A stretch of 64,000 bases of DNA from Caenorhabditis elegans (taxonomy: Eukaryota; Nematoda; Chromadorea; Rhabditida; Rhabditidae), in contig NC_003279.8 in NCBI RefSeq assembly GCF_000002985.6, positions 8,432,001 to 8,496,000 on the forward strand, written 5' to 3'. Each line of letters begins with the position of its first letter. Positions within the stretch are counted from its first letter, which is position 1. This document shows, one piece after another, positions 1 through 9,601 of the stretch. Made by a program: the position numbers and the translations under genes. The notes under the pieces were generated by a model. The model was not told where the DNA came from. It saw nothing but the letters and a program-made list of their open reading frames with translations, and made no database searches.

Positions 1-931
1 AAATTTTCCCCATTCTGACCTTGTCCAACCATTCATGAGTTCTCTTCATAATCAAAGCGTAGTCTCCTCTGACAATTTGTACAACGTCTCCTTCAAATTC
101 AACAGCTTCTGACACGATTCCCTCTTCAGAAGATGCTAATTTGATGGTGTATGTGGTCTTTCCATCGGATCCAACCTCTTTGAATAATCGAGAATTCCAT
201 GACTCAACATTCCGTTGCTTGAAGAATCTATCAATTTTCTCGGCGTCAGCTTTGGTGACGTTTGAAGAATGATAGCAAGTGACTCCCTCAAAAAATACTT
301 AATCATTTTGCTGTATGCCCGTGATATACGAACCTTATCACCAAATCCCAACTGAAGCTCGTTAGACTCCAACGATCCAATGACCTTCTCCACGGACTCC
401 CATGTCTTCATAACTTTCTCATCAGTTCCAACGGCAGACTTCTCGAGTAAAGCACGGATTTTGGTCTAAAATTATGTCTCCACACTTGTCCGAATTTTCA
501 AATGAATTACCTGCTCGACACCTGGGACGATTTTTGTATCTCCGAATCCCTTATAATTTCCAGAATTGGAATAAAAAGCTGCAGCATAAACAAGAAAAGC
601 TTGCCATTCAGCATCGGTGAATCCTACGGAAAGTGCCTTTTCTGCAAACAAATGGATTAAATAAAGGACGCAGTACTGTAAATGCTTTTTTCATACCCTT
701 CAACTGCTCGACAGACTCCGATTTGAAAAGTCTGTACAAAACGTAGAAAATCGGCGCAGATTCCGGTGAAACTTGCAAGAAAACTGCAAGAGCACCGTCA
801 AAAGATGCCTTGGCCACGTAATGAGAATACTTTTTCTCCTTCTCAGATAACGTCTTGAAAGCATCAGCCGCATCTAGCTGACAAACTGGTGTTTCGTTTG
901 GAATTATGTAGAGGCTACGGTCAACAGGCAT
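1..931 (-). CDS. dpt-1: dipeptidyl peptidase III, N-terminal part (gene continues past base 1)
   Basis: This is the 5' end of the cytosolic zinc exopeptidase DPP III (M49), which removes dipeptides from the N-terminus of short peptides. Exons read 931-697, 641-511, 465-334 and 286-1, each bounded by GT/AG signals on the minus strand. The start is MPVDRSLYIIPNE; the following text aligns well with animal DPP III (EAF/DAFKTLS, GALAVFLQVSPESAP, YKGFGDTK, then GVTCYHSSNVTKADA). The zinc motif HELLGH lies beyond the window edge and cannot be checked. An in-frame upstream Met at 1003 exists, but a TTTTATTCAG acceptor at about 982-991 argues for trans-splicing and for the 931 start. A retroelement and local duplication sit just upstream. 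The identification is firm. Confidence 0.95.
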
Positions 932-978
932 TTTGTAAGGTAGGGAGTTGGAGAAGGAGAAAGTTGAGGTGGAGACAA

Positions 979-1059
979 ACCTGAATAAAAACGTTGAACC
1001 CAACGGACATCAAAGTATCAAAGTAAGTAAGTAAGTAAGTAACCTGAATAAAAACGTTG
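979..1059. repeat. target-site duplication around a 43-base retroelement tail
   Basis: The 19-base string AACCTGAATAAAAACGTTG occurs at 979-997 and again at 1041-1059, flanking a short piece that starts AACCCAACGGACATC and ends in TAAG repeats. A third copy of the 19-mer is at 2114-2132, following the same tail at the end of the longer retroelement fragment. This is the expected signature of target-primed insertion. Read on the minus strand, the 19-mer contains TTTTTATTCAG, a good splice acceptor for dpt-1. Confidence 0.75.
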
Positions 1060-1178
1060 CATATAAAAAATCTACTCGAAAATTAAGTGAGAATTGAAGG
1101 ATTGCTTTCCGAAGAGAAAATGACAATTATAGGGTATACTAAAACATCAAAAATGTATATTAGACTACCATAAATATA
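1060..1178. repeat. flanking sequence duplicated at 2133-2252
   Basis: About 119 bases after the short retroelement tail (ATCTACTCGAAAATTAAGTG onward, to CTACCATAAATAT) reappear almost unchanged at 2133-2252 behind the second tail. Only the first few bases after the 19-mer differ by eye. The repeated block is host flank, not element, so the locus was duplicated after insertion. Confidence 0.8.
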
Positions 1179-1185
1179 AAACATC

Positions 1186-2113
1186 AGTGCTGCTCTCCAA
1201 GCTATTCTGACGGATTGCGACAACGAGCTCGCTGGAGTTGGCATCAGTGTGGAAGGCAGACACATAAGAAGACTCGAATTTGCGGATGACGTAGTCCTGA
1301 CATGTTCCACACCGGGAGAAGTTCAAGAACGACTGGAAATTTTGGACCGAATAAGTTCTAATTACGGACTCAAGATCAATCAGTCAAAGACTGTTCTTCT
1401 GAAGAACAAGTTTTGCCGGAGCCAAGACGTCCTTTTCAACGGATCCCCCATCATTCCCGTGCCTGGTTGCCGCTATCTGGGTCGCTGGATCGACATTTCT
1501 GGCTCAATTGACGAAGAGATCTCGAGGAGAATAAGAGCAGGTTGGGGTGCTCTGGTTGGAATCAAAGAAGTCTTGAGAATCATGCCAAACAAGGAAAGAA
1601 TCATCCTCTTCAAGCAAAATGTGCTACCAGCTCTCCTGTATGCTAGTGAAACTTGGACTTGTAATGCTGGATCCACGTTGAGACTCAAAAGAACTGTCAC
1701 CGGTCTCATCGACGCTGCAGAAATTCGAGGCTGGAACTTCAACTTGGAACGTTACCTCCTTGCAAAACAATCAAGATTTGCAGGACACATTCTACGGAGA
1801 GATCCAAACCGATGGACAAAAATCTGCACGGAATGGGACCCGAGCCACAACAAAAATTGGAAACGTGCCGTTGGAGGACAGAAGAAGAGATGGGCTAAGG
1901 ACATCGACGAAGAATACGCAAAATTCCACCACAATTCCGCCATGTCGGGACAAGTCGTTGTTGGGAGAAGAAGACTAGGAATGCTCACTCCGAAGGCTCC
2001 ATGGCTGTCCATCGCACGAACCGACCGTGAAAAATGGAAAGAGTTTGTCCGCAGTTGCCTCGCAACTTGAACCCAACGGACATCAAAGTATCAAAGTAAG
2101 TAAGTAAGTAAGT
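1186..2113 (+). mobile_element. 5'-truncated non-LTR retroelement (RTE-like), reverse transcriptase C-terminal half
   Basis: An open frame runs from about 1186 to the stop at 2068-2070 with no internal stop. It begins in the middle of a reverse transcriptase (SAALQ, then LEFADDVVL, the catalytic FADD box near 1270-1300) and continues with the thumb-like YASETWTC and the C-terminal RFAGHILRR and GGQKKRWAKDID motifs seen in RTE/jockey-type elements. There is no endonuclease domain and no natural start, so it is a dead 3' fragment of about 0.93 kb. The 3' end is AACCCAACGGACATCAAAGTA followed by TAAG repeats rather than poly(A). I assign it to an RTE-like group from motifs only. Confidence 0.8.
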
Positions 2114-2406
2114 AACCTGAATAAAAACGTTGCAATTAAAAAATCTACTCGAAAATTAAGTGAGAATTGAAGGATTGCTTTCCGAAGAGAAAATGACAAT
2201 TATAGGGTATACTAAAACATCAAAAATGTATATTAGACTACCATAAATATTACGATAATTTAAAAATTACTAGAAACACGCAATTCGGCTCAAAAAGCAA
2301 CAATTTAGACTGAAAACGAGCTAAAAGAATATTATTCAAAAACCACTTTGCTCGGTAAATCTGGTGTATCATGTTCCGCAAACACTGTCTTTTGTTTTGC
2401 GTACTT

Positions 2407-2450
2407 TGTTTACGCGCATTCGAATTTCAGTGTTCGCGCTTTTTGTTTAC
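2407..2450 (+). promoter_or_regulatory. two forkhead (DAF-16-type) sites upstream of sod-2
   Basis: TGTTTAC occurs at 2407-2413 and again at 2444-2450, about 150 and 110 bases before the sod-2 start codon. TGTTTAC is the reverse complement of the DAF-16 binding element GTAAACA. Tandem sites in a superoxide dismutase promoter fit insulin-pathway control, but the motif is short and occurs by chance in AT-rich DNA. The rest of 2253-2555 shows no other recognisable feature except a TTTGCAG trans-splice-like acceptor at 2543-2549. Confidence 0.4.
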
Positions 2451-2555
2451 TTTTTTATTTTTCATCCAAAAATCGTATTTTCAGCTTGATATGTTTCTGC
2501 GAATTGTAAAAATTTATATTTGACTATTGAATATTTTAATTATTTGCAGCCGAAA

Positions 2556-3677
2556 ATGCTTCAAAACACCGTTCGCTGTGTCTCAAAGCTTGTTCAACCG
2601 ATCACAGGGTTAGTTCAATTGTTATTTATGGTTGCTGTTATATTTACTTGCGAATTGTGGTTTAACCTGTAGTTTCACCTTTTTTTCAGATATATCAGTT
2701 TAGGCAAATAGATTCCTAAACTATAATATTGAAATTTTTAGAGTCGCTGCTGTTCGCTCGAAGCACTCGCTGCCAGATTTACCATACGACTATGCTGATT
2801 TGGAGCCTGTAATCAGTCACGAGATTATGCAACTTCATCATCAAAAGCATCATGCCACTTATGTGAACAATCTCAACCAAATTGAGGAAAAGCTTCACGA
2901 GGCGGTCTCCAAAGGTAATTTTTTTAATTACTCAGAATTTCGGAAAGAACACTGATTGCAGGAAACGTCAAAGAAGCTATCGCTCTTCAGCCAGCTCTCA
3001 AGTTCAATGGAGGAGGACATATCAACCACTCCATCTTCTGGACTAATTTGGCAAAGGACGGAGGAGAACCATCGGCGGAGTTGCTCACCGCAATTAAGGT
3101 AGTTTATTAGTCATATCAGGCAGTCAATAATAATACTTAAAGTTAAAAGTCGATATTAAAAATGTAGTGAACACGATTTGTGCGGTCAAGGCTGAGATTA
3201 AAATGATTCAACGTTTTAGAATTTTGTATAATCGGCTTAGCCTTTACAGTATTTTGAAATTGATATTTAATTCGCATTGAACAACTCTAGCACTGGCCAT
3301 TGTTCAATTTAAAACATTTTCAGAGCGACTTCGGATCTCTGGATAATCTTCAAAAACAGCTTTCGGCATCAACTGTCGCTGTTCAAGGATCAGGATGGGG
3401 ATGGTTGGGATACTGTCCAAAGGGAAAGATCTTGAAGGTTGCCACATGTGCCAATCAGGATCCACTTGAGGCAACAACTGGACTTGTTCCACTGTTCGGA
3501 ATTGACGTCTGGGAGCACGCTTACTACTTGCAGTACAAGAATGTTCGACCAGATTATGTCAATGCTATTTGGAAGGTAGTTGTCACTTTCCATCAAAATT
3601 AATATTTTTAATTTAAAATCTTTCAGATCGCCAACTGGAAGAACGTCAGCGAGCGTTTTGCAAAGGCACAGCAATAA
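2556..3677 (+). CDS. sod-2: mitochondrial manganese superoxide dismutase
   Basis: Converts superoxide to hydrogen peroxide and oxygen in the mitochondrial matrix. Five exons (2556-2608, 2742-2914, 2962-3098, 3324-3575, 3627-3677) encode 221 residues. Residues 1-24 are a basic, acid-free targeting peptide; the mature chain starts [16 protein letters not shown]. All four Mn ligands are visible: the His in QLHHQKHH (residue 50), the His in [10 protein letters not shown], and Asp plus His in [24 protein letters not shown] carries the usual Trp cluster. A TTTGCAG acceptor at 2543-2549, six bases before the ATG, suggests SL1 trans-splicing. The gene converges with the minus-strand gene ending at 4070. 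Length and sequence agree with worm sod-2; its paralogue sod-3 would differ at many positions. Confidence 0.98.
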
Positions 3678-4069
3678 ATGAGCTGAATCACAAGAATTAA
3701 TCGTCAAATGTAGCAGTAGAAGTTGACTCCCATTGTTTTGTAACTATTTTTGTTTCTTAATTATTTCGAAATGTAAATTTTCAAACCTTTTCAAATGAAA
3801 AGTTTTCACCGAAATAGCTCTTCGAAGCAGCAGGGAAACCTGTCCATTCATTGAAGTATGGCCTCTAAAAATCATGTTATATCAAAAAAAGAATGAAAAA
3901 AATAAAAAAGAAATAGTAAAAAAACTGAGAACTAAAAACTAATTCAACGATTCATATCAATTGATAAAATTTTTATTGATAAAATTCATTCATTGATATT
4001 CAAAACAAATACATGTAATTCATTTTCGGTGCAGTTATTAGGGGAATTTGAGATATATACAAATTATTT
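3678..4069. other. convergent 3' intergenic region
   Basis: This stretch lies between the stop of sod-2 and the stop of the minus-strand gene at 4070, so it must hold both 3' UTRs and cleavage sites. It is strongly AT-rich, with an A-rich run near 3885-3925. I see no gene or repeat. Confidence 0.6.
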
Positions 4070-6586
4070 TTACAAATTTCGCAGAGTATCGCTCAGATGA
4101 GAGTCCATTTGTTGGTGAATGCGTCGGTCTTTCTGAAAAAAGTAAAGAAATAATTGATAGAAAAGAAAATAGAAACTAACATGATATTGTGGAGGTAGAA
4201 ATGCTGATCGATGTAATGGTTCATGCTGAAAATATAAAAATTTGGAAATTTTTGACCTGAAATAATATTACATTTGCAACAAATGGAAGGAAACTGCTAT
4301 GATGTGAGTGATCGGTGAATGAGCGAAGATCTGATTCCAGAAGAGATGGAGCCTGAAGAATACAATTTTAAAAACTAATTTTGAATAAATTTGAAAGATC
4401 AAACGTACATCAACAAGTAATTGAGAAACTCCATCAACTGCTTTCCATAAATTATTCGGATCAGTTTGGAATCTGAAAAATCAGAGAAGTTAGGATTTTG
4501 AACAGAACTTTAGTGTTTACTTGGAGTCTGTAAGAGCTGATAAACTGCTTTGAGCCTGGTGAGTTGTCGGGTCCAGTGCCGAAGAATTCTGGAAAAAATC
4601 AAAATTTAAAAGATACTCAATTGCCACCAAGAGTGTCGGTATTTCAATTTTTCACTCTAATCGAAAAATTTAGTTTTATGATATTTCAAAAAATAGCTTT
4701 AAATTTTGATCATTTTTCTTCTTTTTTTGATAAAAAGTTGAATTTTTTTGTAATTGTTTCCTCGTTTTCGATTTTTTCTGGAGAAAAAACTAACGAGAAC
4801 GTATGAAGAAGCCGTGGAAAACACTGGTTGCATGAGAGTAAGGTCAAGTTCTGGAGCTCTCTGAAATAATTTATAATTATTAGAAATAGTTGAATTCCAG
4901 GATACTTGAACACATGGAACTACAATTGGTTGATAAACGTTTTCCTCAATATCGATTGAATCATTTTGTGATTGATCCAATTGTTCCATTAATTGACTAG
5001 TATCCGATGAATTTCCAATTGTTGAATGTGTTGAAAATGTTGGACCCTGATCTTGATGAGGTATTGTAGATGAAGATGATGATGTAGCTGCTTCAAGAGA
5101 TGATGTAAATGTTACAGCACTTCGTTTGTATTTCTGAAATAAAGTAATTGAAAACTTTAGTTTTGGATTTTTTTGTCTGTAATAAAACAGAAAATGGCTT
5201 AAGCTCTAGAATTGGCTGAAGAAACGATAATTTAACATCTCTGTTTATATTTTTTTTCAAAATTGAAACTTGTTTTAAAGCATAAAATTTTTAAATCTTT
5301 TATTTTAAACAGTTATATTCAGTATATTGAGACTGTTTTTTGTGATTTAGGGAAAATACAACCGACACTACTCAAACTTTAAGAAATTTCGAGAATCTCA
5401 ATAAATGTTAAAATTAACTTCAGGTATTAGCATTAAAAATTATGAATGGACAAGTTAATTCGCATATTTTTCGAAAGAAACACTCACCTTTGGGCGATTT
5501 CTAACTCGAAATTTGTTGTATCTCACTGTTTGTGCCGCTTCATCACGCTCCCGTTCTAATTCTTCTTCCAAAATCTGAAAATTTAATTTTTCATACCGAA
5601 CTCAGATTAAAATCTATACCTTTTCATCAGCTTTCTGTACTGTCATTGTGTTTTTTAGAAAATCTCTGACAGACATTCCTGCTCCTGAATTTCCAGTTGT
5701 ATCCATCTTTTCCGGAGATATTGATCGATTTCGAATCGGTGAATGAAGATTTGCAGGTTCATGTGAAATGGGAACTGGATAAACTGGCATTGGATTATTT
5801 ATTGGCTGCTGAAACGGTTTTGATTGGAAAAAATATTCGAAATAACGCTTACCTGATTCACAGTAACTTCGTTTTGACCGAAAGTATCATTTTCAATTTT
5901 TTCTTCGATTTCTTCTTGAACAGGAGGATCCATGTCATCTATTGAATTATCTTCAGGTTGATGTGGACTTGTCATTCGAGGAGACGGAATACGACCCTGT
6001 AGAAAAGAAGCAAAAGTCTAATGGATATTAATAATATCTAATTTGAAACAAATGAAATATTTAAAAGAAATTATGTTCCAATGTAGATTAAGGAAAATAT
6101 TGGAAAAAGTAATAACTTACCAGACATTTCTCAAGGATTAGTTTGTTCAAACTTTGCTGTGACTGAATAAACTGATGAACAACTTCCGATAAATCATCAA
6201 TTTTCTTTTCAATTTCAGCTTGTTTTTCATAATGTGGAGTCATCAAATCTGCGAAAAACTGTCTTTTCTTATCGTCGCTGCCACTGGAAGTTTGGGGATT
6301 CAAAAGGTCCAATATTTGCAGATGATTCTAAAAAAAATATCGATTTTTTCGACTTTCGGAACTTTTAAAGTTTACTGTTAATGAATTCGACTCTGTAACA
6401 TAGTTCGCAGCAGATGGTTGAGCAGCACTTGAGTTGAATCCCATTTGATACTGGAAAATTATCGATTTTCAATAAATACGAAAAAGGAAACTCTTGAAAA
6501 TGAACAATCGAAGAACTTACAATAGTTTTATCAGAAATAGGAAAGTTCAGCTGAGGATTCATTTCAAAAACTTGTAAATCCGTCAT
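4070..6586 (-). CDS. unrecognised 460-residue acidic, Ser/Gln-rich protein
   Basis: I do not recognise this protein. Thirteen short exons join cleanly: 6586-6521, 6450-6376, 6327-6121, 5996-5853, 5808-5620, 5574-5488, 5133-4906, 4860-4795, 4588-4521, 4472-4409, 4352-4272, 4225-4181, 4132-4070. Visible features are a likely coiled coil (EKQAEIEKKIDDLSEVVHQF, around residues 75-110), an S-P rich stretch (GRIPSPRM, SPIRNRSISPEKM) with several possible CDK/MAPK sites, a charged segment EEELERERDEAAQ followed by a basic RFRVRNRPKKYKR-like patch that could be a nuclear signal, and a Ser/Thr/Gln-rich C-terminal half. There is no signal peptide or membrane segment. CTTGCAG 12 bases before the ATG suggests trans-splicing. 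The exon structure and intact frame make a real gene nearly certain; a nuclear or cytoskeletal role is only inference. Confidence 0.88.
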
Positions 6587-6903
6587 TGATAGTTATCCTG
6601 CAAGGAATATTAGTTTAAACAAATACCAGATGAAATGTAAATTTACGATAAATAAGGCGCGTATGCGGAAATTCGGAGCTTCGTTGTAAACAAGGAAATC
6701 ATTCCCGTAAATCCATCAAACTAGTTTTGAAAAACTGCTTCTACAGAATGATAATCGAACTTTTTCAATCTAAACTTGATATACAAATATAGGAAAATGT
6801 TCAATTAATTTGAAAAAAAACACTCAATTTTGGTAATTTGGCTAATTGAAGAGTATTCTACATTCTAAAAAGACCAGAAAAGAGCAGTGCAAGGTTAGGG
6901 CAT

Positions 6904-7276
6904 CATTTACTAGCGTGCTCATTTACTTGAACGCTCAATCCCTAACGATGGCTCAATTCCTTTGACGCTCAATTACTAATGTTTTCACTTTCGTTCGTTT
7001 ACTAATGAATGGCTCATATACCAGGGCTGTGCGGCAACCGGCAACCGAGTTGCCGGTTTCCGAAAAGTTGCCGAAGTTTCGGTAACCAAAAGTTGCCGGT
7101 TGCCGAAATTTTTTTTAAAAGTAATTTTGTAGTTTAAGTTAGTAAATGAAATATCAAAGTAGATGAGCCATTCATTAGTAAACGAACGAAAGTGAAAACA
7201 TTAGTAATTGAGCGTCAAAGGAATTGAGCCATCGTTAGGGATTGAGCGTTCAAGTAAATGAGCACGCTAGTAAATG
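6904..7276. repeat. perfect 114-base inverted repeat (foldback element)
   Basis: Bases 6904-7017 (CATTTACTAGCGTGCTCATT to GAATGGCTCAT) are repeated in reverse complement at 7163-7276. The arms have equal length and I find no mismatch by eye. The 145-base loop is built from short GGCAACCGGCAACCGAGTTGCCGG-like units that are themselves partly palindromic. Arms also contain spaced near-repeats of the form GCTCATTTAC / GCTCAATTAC. This is a MITE-like foldback without coding capacity. Confidence 0.9.
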
Positions 7277-7519
7277 AGGGTTTGCCTTGACGTTGAGGGT
7301 TTGCCTTGAAGTGAGTATACTGATTTTAGTTTGAAATTTGGTATATCAGCCGTACCTGCAAAAACAAAGCACCTAAAGCACACATCACAACAACGTAATC
7401 CCTACACTAAGCCCAGCTCATCCAAAAAACTGCACCCCTACCGTACCACTCCACTACAGTCCCCCGATAATAAAGCGTTTTTCTCCATTTATTCATTAGA
7501 GTTTAGAGTTTACTCAACA

Positions 7520-7696
7520 TACTCGGCATTTGGAGGCAACTTCCTGCCAAATTATGGCAACTTCCTGCCAAATTTTGCTTGTTTCCAACTTCCTGCCAAA
7601 TTTTGGCAACTTATTTTAGTGGCACTAAATAAGTTGCCAGGTTGTTGGCAGGAAGTTGCCAAAGTGTGGCAGGAAGTTGCCTCTGAATGCCGAGTA
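7520..7696. repeat. second foldback built of GGCAACTTCCTGCCAA units
   Basis: TACTCGGCAT at 7520-7529 pairs with ATGCCGAGTA at 7687-7696, and the inner arms carry direct copies of GGCAACTTCCTGCCAAA on the left and TTGGCAGGAAGTTGCC on the right. The element is about 177 bases. An open frame spans it (7331-7723) but has no coding character. The rest of 6587-8027 holds only AT-rich sequence plus a small CAATCAGCGA/TCGCTGATTG pair near 7900-7945. Confidence 0.8.
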
Positions 7697-8027
7697 GGCT
7701 TTCAATTGAATCAATTTTTTTAATCTAAGTTCCTATAGCACCTTCAGAATATTCCCTAGTGAAATTCAGTTTTGCGGCTGCAGCAAAAAAGGAAGTCAGA
7801 TGTTAAAACAAAAAGGAAAAAATAATACATTGGAGAAAAAGCTTGCTGAAAAACTAAAATGGACGTTGAAACTTCGAATCTTGTTGAGAAAATCGCCGGC
7901 CAATCAGCGACGTTGGCCAGTTCAATTACTCATCGCTGATTGACCAAAAACAGAAAATATTAAATGAAAACTTCAGATACTCATTTATTGTCCACATAAA
8001 CAAATAGACATTCTTACAACAAGTTCA

Positions 8028-8470
8028 TTATTCTTCTTCTTTCTTTTCAGCCACCTTGTTCTCGTCCGTAATCTTGGGAGTATTCGTCATATTTGATGTG
8101 GAAATAACCTTCTGAGCAGCCGATTTCTTTTCTTTATCCAACTTTGTCTTATCCTTATTGATCTTGCGACGCTTCTTGGTACGCAAAGATCTCTTAAACA
8201 ATACAATTGCTTAGGAAAAATATCCATTTCAAAATTTTATCAATAATTGATTTTAAAATTGAACTCACATCCTTTTCCAATGCATCCACCCGCCCATTCA
8301 TTAGCTTATATTGCTCTCTATCTTCATTTCTCATTTGCACAATTTCTTTGTAAAGATCCTAAAACTTCCGTGTTACTCAACAAAAATAAAAATTGAAAAC
8401 CTACCCGAATCTGTCCAATCAAAAGTCGAATAGACTCTCGATCATCCGGTCCTCCGACAACCATAGCCAT
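8028..8470 (-). CDS. small lysine-rich protein of 106 residues, unrecognised
   Basis: Three exons fit: 8470-8405 (starting MAMVVGGPDDRESIRLLIGQ), 8358-8269 (DLYKEIVQMRNEDREQYKLM) and 8192-8028 (RSLRTKKRRKINKDKTKLDK, ending EKKEEE then stop). Exon phases all fall on codon boundaries. The middle exon looks helical and could form a short coiled coil; the C-terminal half is very rich in Lys and could bind nucleic acid or lie in the nucleus. The third acceptor is TTTAAG, weaker than the usual TTTCAG, so that junction is the least certain. No homologue is recognised. It may be a genuine short nematode gene. Confidence 0.7.
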
Positions 8471-8677
8471 TTTTACGAGAAGAAATACATTTTTTGATTG
8501 ATGAGGGAGGGGAGGAGGACGTGAAAAAACATAGTAAAATAAGGACAAAAGCTACGTGTTGATTAATTTAATTTAAATAATTTTTAAAAATTCGAACCTT
8601 CTTAAGAAATTCAAGCGACACTTGGGAGTCTGATCCAACTGTACATCTTACAAAGAATACTGATGTTTATTTTACAT

Positions 8678-8884
8678 TCAGACCACCCCTTTTACTGGTT
8701 TGTTTTGGAATTCATCGTCTAGTTCAGCAGCTACACCAAACATTTCCGGGGCATCCTTCAAAAAGGATATCAATTTAAAAATGCTTTGGTTCAGAAAAAC
8801 TCATTAAGAGTGCCTGAAAGATGCAGAAATTTTTAATGAAATAACTACACTTTTCTCAAAAGTAATCCATCCAAAATATCAATC
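8678..8884 (-). pseudogene. minus-strand 3' exon pair with no upstream gene, probable relic
   Basis: On the minus strand 8884-8851 reads IDILDGLLLRK, and 8755-8678 reads DAPEMFGVAAELDDEFQNKP then KGVV and a stop, with an AATAAA on that strand at about 8663-8668 just past the stop. The two blocks join in frame through GT/AG-like signals (the acceptor is TTGAAG). The composition is protein-like, but no exon with a start could be traced upstream: the next block at about 8890-8930 (AHAKLLALVKHK) meets a stop. Either a decayed gene or an incompletely modelled one; the family is not recognised. Confidence 0.35.
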
Positions 8885-9058
8885 CTACAAACATTTATGT
8901 TTGACCAATGCCAAAAGTTTCGCATGTGCCTATTTGAAAGGAAAAGAACAACTGAATTAAAAATGTTAATAACTTCTGAGAAGATATTTCTGAAGGTGAT
9001 ACTTAAGATTTTGTTACATTGGAAGAAAAATTACAAATCTACTTTTTCATGGAATCAG

Positions 9059-9285
9059 GGAATCTTAGCATTTTTGGACACGGACGATGGTCGCAAAATA
9101 TTAGATGATTTTTATGCGAAGAAGAGGAAGACTGAAGAAAATGATTCTGAAAACGAGACTGAAGCAGGTGAAATGGACAAGCCAACTCAACTGCCTGTTC
9201 ATAAAAAGTCACGAGTAGGCCAAGAAGAAACATCGAGAGAACTTGGAAGCAGGAAGCGTAGGAAGGATACGGATGATACAACTAT
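9059..9285 (+). pseudogene. isolated plus-strand exon-like block
   Basis: The block is open from an ATCAG acceptor to an ATG|GTTAGT donor and encodes GILAFLDTDDGRKILDDFYA followed by an acidic and basic stretch with SRKRRKDTDDT-like nuclear-signal character. It sits inside a longer open frame (8897-9307) whose other parts lack coding character. No partner exons were found on either side, so I treat it as a possible gene fragment. It overlaps no other feature. Confidence 0.3.
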
Positions 9286-9492
9286 GGTTAGTGGTTTGGA
9301 GTTTTGAATGACTAGATCGTATCAAGTAACACCGAACATGCATAATTGGAAACCGAACATGTTTACGAAGCATAGGAGTTCCTTGAAAGTTTTCGACCCC
9401 GGTGGATAAGAAACTCATGAAATGATACTGGATGTCCTACTGCCCAACTTTATGTTCACGTGGATATTGATAACTATTGTCTTGTGTTCCTA

Positions 9493-9515
9493 TCACGTCT
9501 CCCAGAGAGCGTAAT
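9493..9515 (+). repeat. LINE-like 3' tail signature, copy 1
   Basis: ATCACGTCTCCCAGAGAGCG followed by TAATAAATTATTATTATTA closely matches TTCACGTCTCCTGGAGAGCA plus TAAATAAAAA at 12010-12036. In both cases the common block is followed by an A/T-rich tail. This suggests two copies of the 3' end of one dispersed element. The element family was not identified. Confidence 0.5.
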
Positions 9516-9601
9516 AAATTATTATTATTATTAATTATTATTCATACCAATTAACTTTATTTGCAAAGGAAAATGTGAAAAAGAGTAATCAGTAGGCACT
9601 T

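Noticed and set aside
7331-7723. 130-residue open frame on the plus strand
   Set aside because: It runs through the foldback 7520-7696 and consists of repeat translation; no splice or start context.
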